A DNA stretch of 64,000 nucleotides from positions 1-64,000 of the forward strand of contig NZ_JAAFYZ010000021.1 in NCBI RefSeq assembly GCF_018274385.1, read 5' to 3'. Each line of letters opens with the position of its first letter. Positions within the stretch are counted from its first letter, which is position 1. This DNA comes from Catenulispora pinistramenti. GTDB lineage: Bacteria > Actinomycetota > Actinomycetes > Streptomycetales > Catenulisporaceae. Positions 27,449-35,521 of the stretch are shown one piece after another. The translations under genes were made by a program, and so were the position numbers. Under the pieces are notes generated by a model that was not told the origin of the DNA, ran no database searches, and worked only from the letters and a program-made list of their open reading frames with translations.

Positions 27449-27699
27449 TGCGGTGGCAGCCCCAGGATGCGGCGAACATCGCCGTGCGGGACCGTTTCAG
27501 CGGTACCGTCGATCTGGCGCAGCTTGTACTGCGCGAACTCCAGTGCTTCTTCGATCTCTGCGAGCTCGACTGGATTGATCAGTATCGCCGCCGTATGCCC
27601 GTGGTCGGTGATGGCGATCCGTTCGCGGTCGTTGGCTGTGCGGCGAATCAGGTTGCCGAAGTTGGCGCGGGCCGTGGTCATCGGGTAGGCGTCACTCAT
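27445..27699 (-). CDS. Phd/YefM-family antitoxin
   Basis: An 84-residue antitoxin. The N-terminal DNA-binding half has the typical MTTARANFGNLIRR and ERIAITDHGHTAAILI segments. The C-terminal half (ALEFAQYKLRQ onward) is the toxin-binding tail. Promoter elements are seen directly upstream with no Shine-Dalgarno, so it is probably leaderless and autoregulated. Confidence 0.9.
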   Translation of the reverse strand: MSDAYPMTTARANFGNLIRRTANDRERIAITDHGHTAAILINPVELAEIEEALEFAQYKLRQIDGTAETVPHGDVRRILGLPPQ

Positions 27700-27705
27700 G
27701 GCTAC

Positions 27706-27733
27706 AGAGTACCGAATCCGACATTTCTCGCAA
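27706..27733 (-). promoter_or_regulatory. promoter of the phd-relE module
   Basis: On the minus strand, TTGCGA (27733-27728) and TACTCT (27711-27706) are separated by 16 bases. The antitoxin ATG follows 6 bases after the -10, so the transcript would be leaderless. Confidence 0.6.
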
Positions 27734-27801
27734 CTTGTCTACACAGTTGTACAGTGGATGTCCGCTCACCGCATGGGAGCCCGCGGTGGGCTAAACTCAT
27801 T

Positions 27802-27821
27802 GTTACTTAGTAGTAGCTAAC
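27802..27821 (+). promoter_or_regulatory. AT-rich imperfect palindrome upstream of the thioesterase gene
   Basis: GTTACTTAGTAGTAGCTAAC is an imperfect palindrome (12 of 20 positions symmetric) in an otherwise GC-rich region, about 40 bases ahead of the thioesterase start. It resembles TetR-family operators in character. No cognate regulator was found nearby. Confidence 0.35.
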
Positions 27822-27858
27822 TGATCGAGCGCCACCCAGATCCGGGAGGACAGCGGCC

Positions 27859-28413
27859 ATGACCGAGACCATAGATGGCGTTGACGGCGTCGGGGACGCC
27901 GTGTCGGCCGCGGACGCCGAGCGCACCCGCACCTACACCTGGAGCGATCCGCTGGCCTCCTTCGCCGAGGGCGCGGGTATGTCCGGCATCGAATACCTGC
28001 GGGCCATCGCAGAGGGGCGTGCGCCTGTCCCGCCGATCACGGCGACGCTGGGGTTCGACGGCATCGGTGAGGTCGCGGAGGGGCGCGTGGTGTTCACCCT
28101 GACTCCGGCCGAGCACCACTACAACCCGATCGGTTCGGTGCACGGCGGGGTCTACGCCACGCTGCTGGACTCCGCCTGCGGCTGCGCCGTGCAGTCGCTG
28201 CTCCCGGCCGGTGACTTCTACACCTCGCTCGACTTGTCGGTGAAGTTCCTGCGCGGCATGACCATGGACACCGGTCAGGTGCAGTGCATCGGCACCGTGA
28301 CGTACATGGGCCGGCGGACCGCGCTGGCCGAGGCGCGGATCGTGGACGCCAACGGGAAGCTCTACGGGACCGCGACGTCGAGCTGCATGGTCTTCCGCGC
28401 CGGCGACAAGTAG
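27859..28413 (+). CDS. PaaI-family hotdog thioesterase
   Basis: A 184-residue hotdog-fold thioesterase. The family motif HYNPIGSVHGGVYATLLD is near residue 92. A GGGAGGA lies 8 bases before the ATG. It presumably hydrolyses an aryl- or acyl-CoA. No 1,4-dihydroxy-2-naphthoyl-CoA chemistry is expected here because the organism uses the futalosine route. The first about 55 residues are extra relative to short family members. Confidence 0.88.
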   Translation: MTETIDGVDGVGDAVSAADAERTRTYTWSDPLASFAEGAGMSGIEYLRAIAEGRAPVPPITATLGFDGIGEVAEGRVVFTLTPAEHHYNPIGSVHGGVYATLLDSACGCAVQSLLPAGDFYTSLDLSVKFLRGMTMDTGQVQCIGTVTYMGRRTALAEARIVDANGKLYGTATSSCMVFRAGDK

Positions 28414-28534
28414 CTGAAGCCGTAACCAGTACTTGCTGTAACCAGGGCTGCTGTAGCCAGTGCCGCAATAGGCCGCCAGGCTGCCGCGGAAACCGGCGCG
28501 CCCTGTAAGCCCGCCGCCGCTATCGTCCTCACCC

Positions 28535-29500
28535 ATGACCACCAGCAGCCTGCGTGACCTGCCGCTGTTCGCCGCGCTCGCCGACTCCCAGCGCATCCTG
28601 GTCGCCGGGGCCGGCGGCGGCTTCGACATCCTCGGCGGCCTGCCGCTGGCCCTCGCGCTGCGCGAGCGCGGGGCCGAGGTGTTCCTCGCCAACCTGACCT
28701 TCGTCTCCTCCGGCTTCAGCCTGGACGCGTGGCTGGCCCCCGACGTCGCCACTGTCACGCCGACCACCGGCGGGTTCGCCGAGTACTTCCCGGAGCGGAC
28801 GCTGGCGCGCTGGCTGAAGATCGCGGGGGAGCCCTCGACGGTCTACGCGTTCCAGCGCACCGGCGTGCGGCCGCTGACCGAGGCGTACCGGGCGCTGGTC
28901 GCGCACCACGCCATCGACGCGATCGTGCTGGTCGACGGCGGGACCGACATCCTGATGCGCGGGGACGAGACCGGGCTCGGGACGCCGGAGGAGGACATGC
29001 TGAGCCTGGCGACCGTGGCCGGGCTGGCCGAGGTGCCGGTGCGGCTGGTGGTCAGCATCGGCTTCGGCATCGACGCCCACCACGGGGTGAACCACGTGCA
29101 GGTGCTGGAGAACCTGGCCGATCTGGACGCCGACGGCGCCTACCTCGGCGCGTTCTCCATCCCGCGCGCCTCCCGCGAGGGCTCCCTCTACCTCGACGCG
29201 GTCGCATACGCGCAGGAGAACACCCCTATGCGGCCCTCGATCGTGCACGGCCAGATCGCCTCGGCGATGCTCGGTGTGTCCGGGAATGTCCACTTCACAG
29301 AACGCACACACAACAGTGTGCTTTTTGTGAACCCACTCATGGCGATGTATTTCACAGCGACCGTCGAAGGACTCGCCGCCCGGCACCTCTATCTGCCGGA
29401 GTTGGCGGACACCCGGACCTTCGGGCAGATCACCACGATCATCGGCGCCTTCCGCGACGGCCTCGCCGAGCGCCGCATACCCAGACAGTTCCCACACTGA
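28535..29500 (+). CDS. DUF1152 family protein
   Basis: A 321-residue protein matching DUF1152. An N-terminal AGAGGGFDILGGLPLAL glycine-rich loop could bind a phosphate or nucleotide, followed by ILVDGGTDILM-type acidic segments (VLVDGGTDILMRGDE near residue 131). The function is not established. TATCGT lies 8 bases before the ATG and there is no Shine-Dalgarno. It is 55 bp ahead of mqnC. Confidence 0.85.
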   Translation: MTTSSLRDLPLFAALADSQRILVAGAGGGFDILGGLPLALALRERGAEVFLANLTFVSSGFSLDAWLAPDVATVTPTTGGFAEYFPERTLARWLKIAGEPSTVYAFQRTGVRPLTEAYRALVAHHAIDAIVLVDGGTDILMRGDETGLGTPEEDMLSLATVAGLAEVPVRLVVSIGFGIDAHHGVNHVQVLENLADLDADGAYLGAFSIPRASREGSLYLDAVAYAQENTPMRPSIVHGQIASAMLGVSGNVHFTERTHNSVLFVNPLMAMYFTATVEGLAARHLYLPELADTRTFGQITTIIGAFRDGLAERRIPRQFPH

Positions 29501-29555
29501 TCCGGCGAAGTACCCTGGAGAGGCACTTAAGATCCCCGGACGAAGGGCACGCCCG

Positions 29556-30770
29556 ATGAGCAAGCAGATCTCCGCGGAGCTCCAAGACGCCTTGGACCGG
29601 TCCGCGGACGGCGGGCGCATCGAGTACGAGGAAGCGCTGGAACTGTACCGGCACGCGCCCCTGCACGCGCTGGGCACCGCCGCGGACGCCGCCCGCCGCA
29701 AGCGCTACTCCGGGGTGTACGGCGAGGACGGCGAGATCGCCACGTACATCATCGAGCGCAACATCAACTACACCAACGCCTGCGTCACGGCGTGCAAGTT
29801 CTGCGCCTTCTACGCCCCGCCGAAGTCGGACAAGGTCTGGAGCCGTCCGCTGGAGGACATCCTGCGCCGCTGCGCGGAGACCGTCGCGCTGGGCGGCACG
29901 CAGATCATGTTCCAGGGCGGGCACCACCCGGACTACGGGGTCGAGTACTACGAGGAGAACTTCCGCGCCATCAAGGCCGAGTTCCCGCAGTTGGTCATCC
30001 ACTCCCTGGGCGCCTCCGAAGTGCAGCACATGGCGAAGGTCTCCGGCGTCACCATCGAGGAGGCCATCACCCGGCTGAAGGAGTCCGGTCTGGACTCGTT
30101 CGCCGGCGCCGGCGCCGAACTGCTCCCGGCCCGCCCCCGCAACGCCATCGCGCCGCTGAAGGAGTCCGGCGAGCGCTGGCTGGAGATCATGGAGACGGCG
30201 CACGGCCTGGGGCTGGAGAGCACGTCCACGATGCTCATGGGCACCGGCGAGACCAACGCCGAGCGCATCGAGCACCTGCGGATGATCCGCGACGTGCAGG
30301 ACCGCACCGGCGGCTTCCGCGCGTTCATCCCCTACACGTACCAGCCGGAGAACAACAAGCTGAAGGGCCAGACCCAGGCCACGATGTTCGAGTACCTCCG
30401 CCTGATCGCCGTCGCCCGCCTGTACCTGAACAACGTCGCGCACATCCAGGGCTCCTGGCTGACCGTCGGCAAGGAGGCCGGCCAGCTGTCGCTGCACTAC
30501 GGCGCCGACGACCTGGGCTCGGTGATGCTGGAGGAGAACGTGGTCTCCTCGGCCGGCGCCAAGCACCGCTCGAACCGCATGGAGCTGATCCACCTGATCC
30601 GCGCCGCCGGTCGGGTCCCGGCCCAGCGCAGCACCACCTACGAGCTGATCACCGTGCACGACGACCCGGCGAACGACCCGGTCGACGACCACGTGATGAG
30701 CCACATCGCGTCCACGGCGATCGAGGGCGGGACGGCGCATCCGGAACTGAAGCTCGTCGACGTGCGCTGA
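29556..30770 (+). CDS. mqnC: cyclic dehypoxanthinylfutalosine synthase MqnC
   Basis: A 404-residue radical-SAM enzyme with cluster motif CVTACKFC (CxxxCxxC) near residue 76 and the conserved FQGGHHPDYGVEYYE segment. It cyclises dehypoxanthinylfutalosine by a 5'-deoxyadenosyl radical. The protein closely follows the SCO4550-type family over its whole length. It uses the product of MqnB and supplies the substrate of MqnD, both encoded at the left end of the window. Confidence 0.96.
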   Translation: MSKQISAELQDALDRSADGGRIEYEEALELYRHAPLHALGTAADAARRKRYSGVYGEDGEIATYIIERNINYTNACVTACKFCAFYAPPKSDKVWSRPLEDILRRCAETVALGGTQIMFQGGHHPDYGVEYYEENFRAIKAEFPQLVIHSLGASEVQHMAKVSGVTIEEAITRLKESGLDSFAGAGAELLPARPRNAIAPLKESGERWLEIMETAHGLGLESTSTMLMGTGETNAERIEHLRMIRDVQDRTGGFRAFIPYTYQPENNKLKGQTQATMFEYLRLIAVARLYLNNVAHIQGSWLTVGKEAGQLSLHYGADDLGSVMLEENVVSSAGAKHRSNRMELIHLIRAAGRVPAQRSTTYELITVHDDPANDPVDDHVMSHIASTAIEGGTAHPELKLVDVR

Positions 30771-30818
30771 GGCGCGCGCGACCATCGCTCACCCGCCCGC
30801 GCGGCGCGGCCGGCCTTA

Positions 30819-31057
30819 TCAGGCCAGGCTGTCGCGCGCGGCGGTGAGGAGGGCCGTCTTCAGCGGATTCGGCCTCCAACGCGCACCGGATGAACTCCGT
30901 GAGAGTCCTGATCTGCTCGGCGCGCCGATCCTCCGACAGCTGTGCGGCCCGCCGGCGTTCGTCAGTGCGCTCCGCCGCACGTTGCGTCGTGCGCTGCGTC
31001 GCATAGGTCACCGCCCCGCCGACCGCGACCCCCGCCATGGAAAACACAGCCGTCCAT
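30819..31057 (-). pseudogene. degenerate small membrane-anchored protein
   Basis: One frame encodes WTAVFSMAGVAVGGAVTYAT, a membrane helix followed by a charged helix to about FIRCALEAE. A different frame then supplies a natural-looking end, LLTAARDSLA and a double stop at 30819. The best start signal (AGGAG, 4 bases, ATG at 31057) is in the third frame. The pieces resemble a small actinobacterial membrane-anchor protein broken by at least one frameshift. Sequencing error cannot be excluded. It follows the 127-residue gene on the same strand. Confidence 0.35.
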
Positions 31058-31090
31058 ATGTCTCCTGCCGCGGTCGCTCCCGGCCCGCCA

Positions 31091-31474
31091 TCAGGCGTAC
31101 CCGCCGACTTGCGCGGCCAGCAGCTCGCTATAGTCGCGTGCAAGTTTGGCTGTGGTGTCCGCCCAGCCCTCAATCGGCTTGGGATGCCCCTCGATCCGGA
31201 TGGTTACCCAGTCGTTGAGCGAGGTCGCTTCGGCGATCCTGCACCAACGGCCGTCCCACGCGATGTAGTCGCGCCGCTTGGCCTGGCCGAGGGTCGGGGT
31301 CCCGGCGTCGGCGTCCACCAGGACGCAGCCCACGGGAACGCTCGGCGACGGAATCGACCAGAGCCGCGCCAACGTGGTGTGAGGCGTCGGGCGGCGCGCG
31401 GCCGTAGCCGGGGTGTCCTTCGTTATGGCGTCCAGGTTCCCAACCGGACCATACTCGCGTCGATCAGCACTCAT
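31091..31474 (-). CDS. hypothetical protein
   Basis: A 127-residue protein of unknown family. A Pro/Thr-rich N-terminal third is followed by GCVLVDADAG, RRDYIAWDGRWCRIAEA and an EGWADTTAKLARDYSELLA helix. No membrane segment is present. It is divergent from the Xre-type regulator at 31537, a layout common for regulator-target pairs. An upstream ATG at 31528 would overlap the shared promoter and is not preferred. Codon use is less GC-extreme than in the mqn genes. Confidence 0.55.
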   Translation of the reverse strand: MSADRREYGPVGNLDAITKDTPATAARRPTPHTTLARLWSIPSPSVPVGCVLVDADAGTPTLGQAKRRDYIAWDGRWCRIAEATSLNDWVTIRIEGHPKPIEGWADTTAKLARDYSELLAAQVGGYA

Positions 31475-31536
31475 ACATGCAAAGACGGATGAGCGCAGCT
31501 CAGCGCAGAAGTAGGCAGAGGTTTTCACTGGTTTTC

Positions 31537-32347
31537 ATGTCAAGCGTGGTGACTGGGGAGATGCTCAAGGCGGCCCGCGAGGCTGCCAGTATTGGCCTGT
31601 CCGCGATGGCCACGCGTACCCACTTCAGCCTTAGCCACTTGAGTAACGTCGAGGCTGGGAGGCGCGCACCAACGGCCGACCTGATTGCTGCCTACGAACA
31701 GGAGATCCGCGTTCGACGCGGGGTGGCAAGAACGGGCCCGCAAGCTCTATGAGCTGAGCCGCGAAGCGGCCACGGAAGCACGAGACGACGCACTCACGGG
31801 GAACGCCCTCGCGTTCCTGGCCTATCAGCGGCAGGGTTCAGCTACGGATGCGGTCGAGATAGCCGCCGCCTCGGTCGCGCGTGCCGGGCCGGCCGTGCCG
31901 GGCGCGGTGCGAGCCCTCTTGCTTGAGCGGCTGGCTTGGGCATACGCCATTGCCGGGGAGCCCCGAGAGACGGAACGAGCCTTGGACGCGGCGCATGAAG
32001 CGTTGGCGCGTGAGGGACAGCCGTCGCCGGATTGGGCAGCATGGGTGGACGCGTCAGAGCTTCAGATCATGACAGGGCGCTGTTGGGCACAGCTTCGACA
32101 GCCGGGACGGGCAATCCCCGTACTGGAGAACGTCCTCAGCGCTTACCCGGACCTGTGGGGCCGGGACAAGGCGCTGTACCTCACGTGGCTTGCGGAGGCG
32201 TACCGCGATGCCGGGGAGGTTGAGCAAGCCGCCGCCGTTCTAAGCGAGGCGCAAGCCCTGTCTGCCGACGTGGCGTCTGTCCGTCCCCGACAGCGGATCA
32301 CGGACGTTGCTGCGACGCTGGCCCCCTACGGCTTCAGCCTTTCGTGA
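31537..32347 (+). pseudogene. Xre-TPR transcriptional regulator split by a frameshift
   Basis: The first frame (ATG 31537 to stop 31752) encodes a helix-turn-helix of the Xre type (LSAMATRTHFSLSHLSNVEAG). The second frame (open to 32347) encodes TPR-like helices (WQERARKLYELSREA, LLERLAWAYAIAGEPRETERALDAA, ALYLTWLAEAYRDAGEVEQAA). In related actinomycete proteins these are one polypeptide. The switch from frame 1 to frame 2 happens around 31700-31725 and part of the usual linker is also absent. The second frame has no convincing start. The gene overlaps cutA tail-to-tail by 14 bp. Confidence 0.65.
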
Positions 32348-32657
32348 CTGTCGCTGTGATCCACTCGCCGTATGGCTTTGACACGGCCGTGAACGGAATC
32401 GCCACCACTTCCGGCTTTTGCCACGAGTGTTCGGCCACGATATGCGCCTCAAGGGCGGCGAACTTGTCCGCCGTCGTCTTCAAGATAAGTTGCCACTCTT
32501 CACCCTCTCCTAGCTCCCCGAGATGCCAGAAGACGGACCCAACCGGTCCGATGATCTGGGCACCGGCCGCCAGCCTCGCGGCAACAGCCGACTTCCCGAG
32601 CCGTACGGCTTCCTCTCGTGTCTCGGTCGCCGTGGTCACTTGCACGTATTCAGCCAT
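32334..32657 (-). CDS. cutA: CutA1-type divalent cation tolerance protein
   Basis: A 107-residue protein of the trimeric CutA1 fold. MAEYVQVTTATETREEA starts the first strand, followed by GPVGSVFWHLGELGEGEEWQ and EVVAIPFTAV near the end. CutA is widespread, but its role in metal tolerance is weakly supported. The ATG at 32657 matches the family N-terminus; a longer frame to 32768 adds 37 residues without similarity. Its 3' end overlaps the broken regulator. Confidence 0.82.
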   Translation of the reverse strand: MAEYVQVTTATETREEAVRLGKSAVAARLAAGAQIIGPVGSVFWHLGELGEGEEWQLILKTTADKFAALEAHIVAEHSWQKPEVVAIPFTAVSKPYGEWITATVTKG

Positions 32658-32761
32658 GGCCCGAACTGTAGCCAGTCGGCTTAGCAGAGGGTGTCCATAC
32701 AACATCGCAGTCAGTAGCCTGAGCGGCGGACCCGCATTCGTGACCCGCTGGTAACCACGTG

Positions 32762-32793
32762 CCTCCACGTGGCCCTATAGTGGAGGTGAAAAG
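32762..32793 (+). promoter_or_regulatory. promoter, inverted repeat and strong ribosome-binding site of the acyl-CoA synthetase gene
   Basis: CCTCCAC (32762-32768) and GTGGAGG (32780-32786) form a perfect 7-bp inverted repeat flanking a TATAGT -10 (32776-32781). GGAGGTG then leads by 5 bases to the TTG start. Because the right arm contains the Shine-Dalgarno, the repeat may be an operator or, if transcribed from further upstream, a translational block. Confidence 0.55.
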
Positions 32794-34338
32794 TTGGAAG
32801 TTCCCCTCACCGTCTCGGACTTCCTAGACCGCGCCGAAGTCGTCTACGGCGACCGCGCAGCCGTCGTCGACGAACCCGACCAGCCCGCGCCGTCCTGGGG
32901 CACGCTCACTTACAAGGACATCGCTAAGCGCGCCCGTGCGCAGGCTGCTGCATTGGACCGCCTCGGGGTGGACGCGGGGGCGCGGGTGGCGGTGGTGTCG
33001 CACAACTCCGCGCGGCTGCTCACCTCGTTCTTCGGGGTCAGCGGGTACGGCCGGGTCCTGGTGCCGGTGAACTTCCGGCTGCGGACCGATGAGGTCGCCT
33101 ACATCGTCGAGCACAGTGGGGCCGAGGTGCTTCTGGTCGATCCGGAGTTGGCGGACTCGCTCAAGGATGTGAAGGCGCGGCACCGGTTCGTCATCGGTGC
33201 CGAGACCGACGCCGAGTTCTTTACCGGGGACCATGAGCCGGTGCGCCACGCGATCGACGAGAACGACACCGCGACCATCAACTACACCTCCGGCACCACC
33301 GCGCGGCCCAAGGGCGTGCAGCTCACGCATCGCAACCTCTGGCTGAACGCGGTCCTGATGGGGCTGCACCTCGGCGTCAGCGATCGCGACGTCTACCTGC
33401 ACACGCTGCCGATGTTCCACGCCAACGGCTGGGGCATGCCCTACGTGGTCACCGGCCTCGGGGCGAAGCAGATCGTGCTGCGGAAGGTCGACGGCACCGA
33501 GATCCTGCGCCGGATCCAGGAGCACGGCGTCACCCTGCTGAACGGCGCCCCGACCGTCATCGCGATGGTGCTGGCGGCGGCGAAGGAGTGGGAGGGCGAG
33601 ATCCCGGGCCGGGACCGGGTGCGGATCGTGGTGGCCGGCGCGCCGCCGCCGAGCACCGTCATCCAGCAGGTCGAGGACGTGCTGGGCTGGCAGTTCAACC
33701 AGATCTACGGCCTGACCGAGACCGCCCCGCTGGTGACGGTGAACCGCACCCGGCAGGAGTGGGACGGCCTGTCGAGCCTGGAACGCGCGCAGAACCTGAT
33801 GCGGGCCGGCGTGCCCTCGCTGGGCACCCAGATGGTCACCGACCCCGAGGGCGAGGTCCTGGTGCGCTCCAACGTGGTCCTGGCGGGCTACTGGGAGCAG
33901 CCCGAGGAGTCGGAGCGGGCGCTGGCCGAGGACTGGTTCCACACCGGCGACGGCGGCGTCATCGGCGCCGACGGCTACCTGACCATCTCCGACCGCAAGA
34001 AGGACGTCATCATCACCGGCGGCGAGAACGTGTCCTCCATCGAGGTCGAGGACGCGCTCTACAAGCACCCGGGCGTCGCCGAATGCGCGGTGATCGGGGT
34101 GCCGGACGACAAGTGGGGCGAGACCATCAAGGCGCTGGTGGTGCTCAAGGAGGACCACTCCTCGCGGGCCACCACCGAGGCGGAGGTGATCAAGCACTGC
34201 AAGGGCCTGATCGCCGGCTACAAGGCGCCGACGAGCGTGGAGTTCCGGGAGACCCTGCCGCGTACCGCCACCGGGAAGTTGCAGAAGTTCAAACTGCGCG
34301 AGCCGTATTGGGAGGGCCGGGAGCGCAAGGTCAATTGA
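32794..34338 (+). CDS. AMP-dependent acyl-CoA synthetase/ligase
   Basis: A 514-residue ANL-superfamily enzyme. The ATP-binding loop NYTSGTTARPKGV is near residue 163, the adenylate-binding YGLTETAP near 306, the hinge DRKKDVIITGGENVSS near 400, and the catalytic Lys in TGKLQKFKL near 492. It activates a carboxylic acid, probably a medium or long fatty acid. The TTG start is supported by GGAGGTG 5 bases upstream. It is not an OSB-CoA ligase candidate because the o-succinylbenzoate route is absent here. Confidence 0.93.
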   Translation: MEVPLTVSDFLDRAEVVYGDRAAVVDEPDQPAPSWGTLTYKDIAKRARAQAAALDRLGVDAGARVAVVSHNSARLLTSFFGVSGYGRVLVPVNFRLRTDEVAYIVEHSGAEVLLVDPELADSLKDVKARHRFVIGAETDAEFFTGDHEPVRHAIDENDTATINYTSGTTARPKGVQLTHRNLWLNAVLMGLHLGVSDRDVYLHTLPMFHANGWGMPYVVTGLGAKQIVLRKVDGTEILRRIQEHGVTLLNGAPTVIAMVLAAAKEWEGEIPGRDRVRIVVAGAPPPSTVIQQVEDVLGWQFNQIYGLTETAPLVTVNRTRQEWDGLSSLERAQNLMRAGVPSLGTQMVTDPEGEVLVRSNVVLAGYWEQPEESERALAEDWFHTGDGGVIGADGYLTISDRKKDVIITGGENVSSIEVEDALYKHPGVAECAVIGVPDDKWGETIKALVVLKEDHSSRATTEAEVIKHCKGLIAGYKAPTSVEFRETLPRTATGKLQKFKLREPYWEGRERKVN

Positions 34339-34423
34339 CCCGCCGGGTGAACTGATTTGCGATTGTCTCAGTATTCTTGTATGCCTCCGCGCCCGCCCGC
34401 TACATTGGCGCGCGTTGTTTCTG

Positions 34424-34471
34424 GCGCACAGGTTTGCGCACTGGTTTGCGCACAAGTTTGCGTACAAGACT
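34424..34471. repeat. 12-bp iterated repeat upstream of hypothetical gene
   Basis: gcgcacaggttt, gcgcactggttt, gcgcacaagttt and a degenerate gcgtacaagact follow one another without gaps, ending 33 bases before the ATG at 34505. One copy per helical turn and its place in the promoter suggest iterated regulator sites; it could also be simple slippage. Confidence 0.8.
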
Positions 34472-34504
34472 ATTGAGCAGGGAGATCCTGCGCGGGGGCG
34501 GGAC

Positions 34505-35302
34505 ATGTCAGGCAGCTCGCGGACGGCGCCGCGCGATCTCGGCGCGGTGGCCGTCCGGCTCTTCGAGCGGGCCGCGACCGGGGAGAGCGTGGAGTTGGCC
34601 GTGCTGTCCGGGGTGGAGCGGTGTGTGCTGGGCGGGGCGTCGTACGCGTTGCTGGAACGACCGGTGCGGCTCGCGTGGGACGGTTTCGGGGAAGCCCGGC
34701 GGAACAAGGCGACGGAGCTGTCCCTGGCCGGTATGAGCGAGCGCGGGCTCATCCGGCGCGAAGCCGGGGAAGGCGCGGCAGAGCCGGCCGCCTCGCTCTG
34801 GACCATGTCGCCGGAACTGGGGATAGTGCAGGCGGCGCAACGGAAACCGGCCTATCTGGTCGTCACCGAGGTCGAGGGCAAGAAGACGCGCGGTCTGCGG
34901 TTCTTCGCAATCGGCGACAAGGAACAGCCGGTGTGCGGCGTCGTGGTCGAGGAGCCGGTGGCGCTGCCGACGGGTTCCTACAAGAACGTCGAGACCCTGG
35001 GCCCGCTCGGCTGGATGAGCCGCTACCGGCTGGTCTCCGAAGGCCACGCGGTCGGCATCCTCACGGACATGGCCCTGACCCCGCGCCAGGACCGGGGCGG
35101 CACCTACCTGTACGGCATCCGGCGCTTCCAGCGGCCCGAGGGCGGCGCGGTCGTCGAGGCCGGGATCTCCGTCGCCGGCGCGGGATCGGCGGCCCGGGTG
35201 CGCCGGTTCAGCGCCGGGCAGAGCGACCGGGAGGTCTTCGCGGTGAAGGCCGAAGTGCTGCACAGCCTGCTCGGCCGCCTGCTCGCGACCGGATCCTGGT
35301 GA
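34505..35302 (+). CDS. hypothetical protein
   Basis: A 265-residue protein I do not recognise. It is alpha/beta-like with no signal peptide or membrane helix; the C-terminal half is strand-rich (GLRFFAIGDKEQPVCGVVV, YRLVSEGHAVGILTDM). A GGGGCGGGAC precedes the ATG. The frame extends upstream through the 12-bp repeats, but that part encodes a repeated FAH/FAY pattern and is not counted. A 14-bp duplication spans its stop codon. Confidence 0.65.
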   Translation: MSGSSRTAPRDLGAVAVRLFERAATGESVELAVLSGVERCVLGGASYALLERPVRLAWDGFGEARRNKATELSLAGMSERGLIRREAGEGAAEPAASLWTMSPELGIVQAAQRKPAYLVVTEVEGKKTRGLRFFAIGDKEQPVCGVVVEEPVALPTGSYKNVETLGPLGWMSRYRLVSEGHAVGILTDMALTPRQDRGGTYLYGIRRFQRPEGGAVVEAGISVAGAGSAARVRRFSAGQSDREVFAVKAEVLHSLLGRLLATGSW

Positions 35303-35314
35303 CCGGATCCTGGG
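35287..35314. repeat. 14-bp tandem duplication across a stop codon
   Basis: gaccggatcctggt (35287-35300) is followed directly by gaccggatcctggg. The duplication spans the stop codon at 35300-35302. Confidence 0.8.
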
Positions 35315-35521
35315 GGGGGCACAGCCTTCTGTCATCAGATCCCTGGCATCAGACTCCTGCCATCCACGACGCCCCTCTTTGTCGTACCATCCATGATCCG
35401 ATAGCCCGTCGTTGGAGTGTTGTTCAACTACCGGTGCGGGCGCAGTCCATCTTGGCCTCGGAGGATACGGGCGGCGACCGGCCATCCCGGGCTTGTCGCA
35501 TGTCACAAGGGGGTCCCAACC

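Noticed and set aside
32794..34338. o-Succinylbenzoate-CoA ligase (MenE)
   Set aside because: The ANL motifs are general, no other classical Men-pathway gene (MenB, MenC, MenD, MenF) is present and the futalosine route is complete.
34382..34504. Upstream extension of the 265-residue hypothetical protein
   Set aside because: The extension encodes only the iterated 12-bp repeats (FAH/FAY pattern) and lacks a ribosome-binding site.
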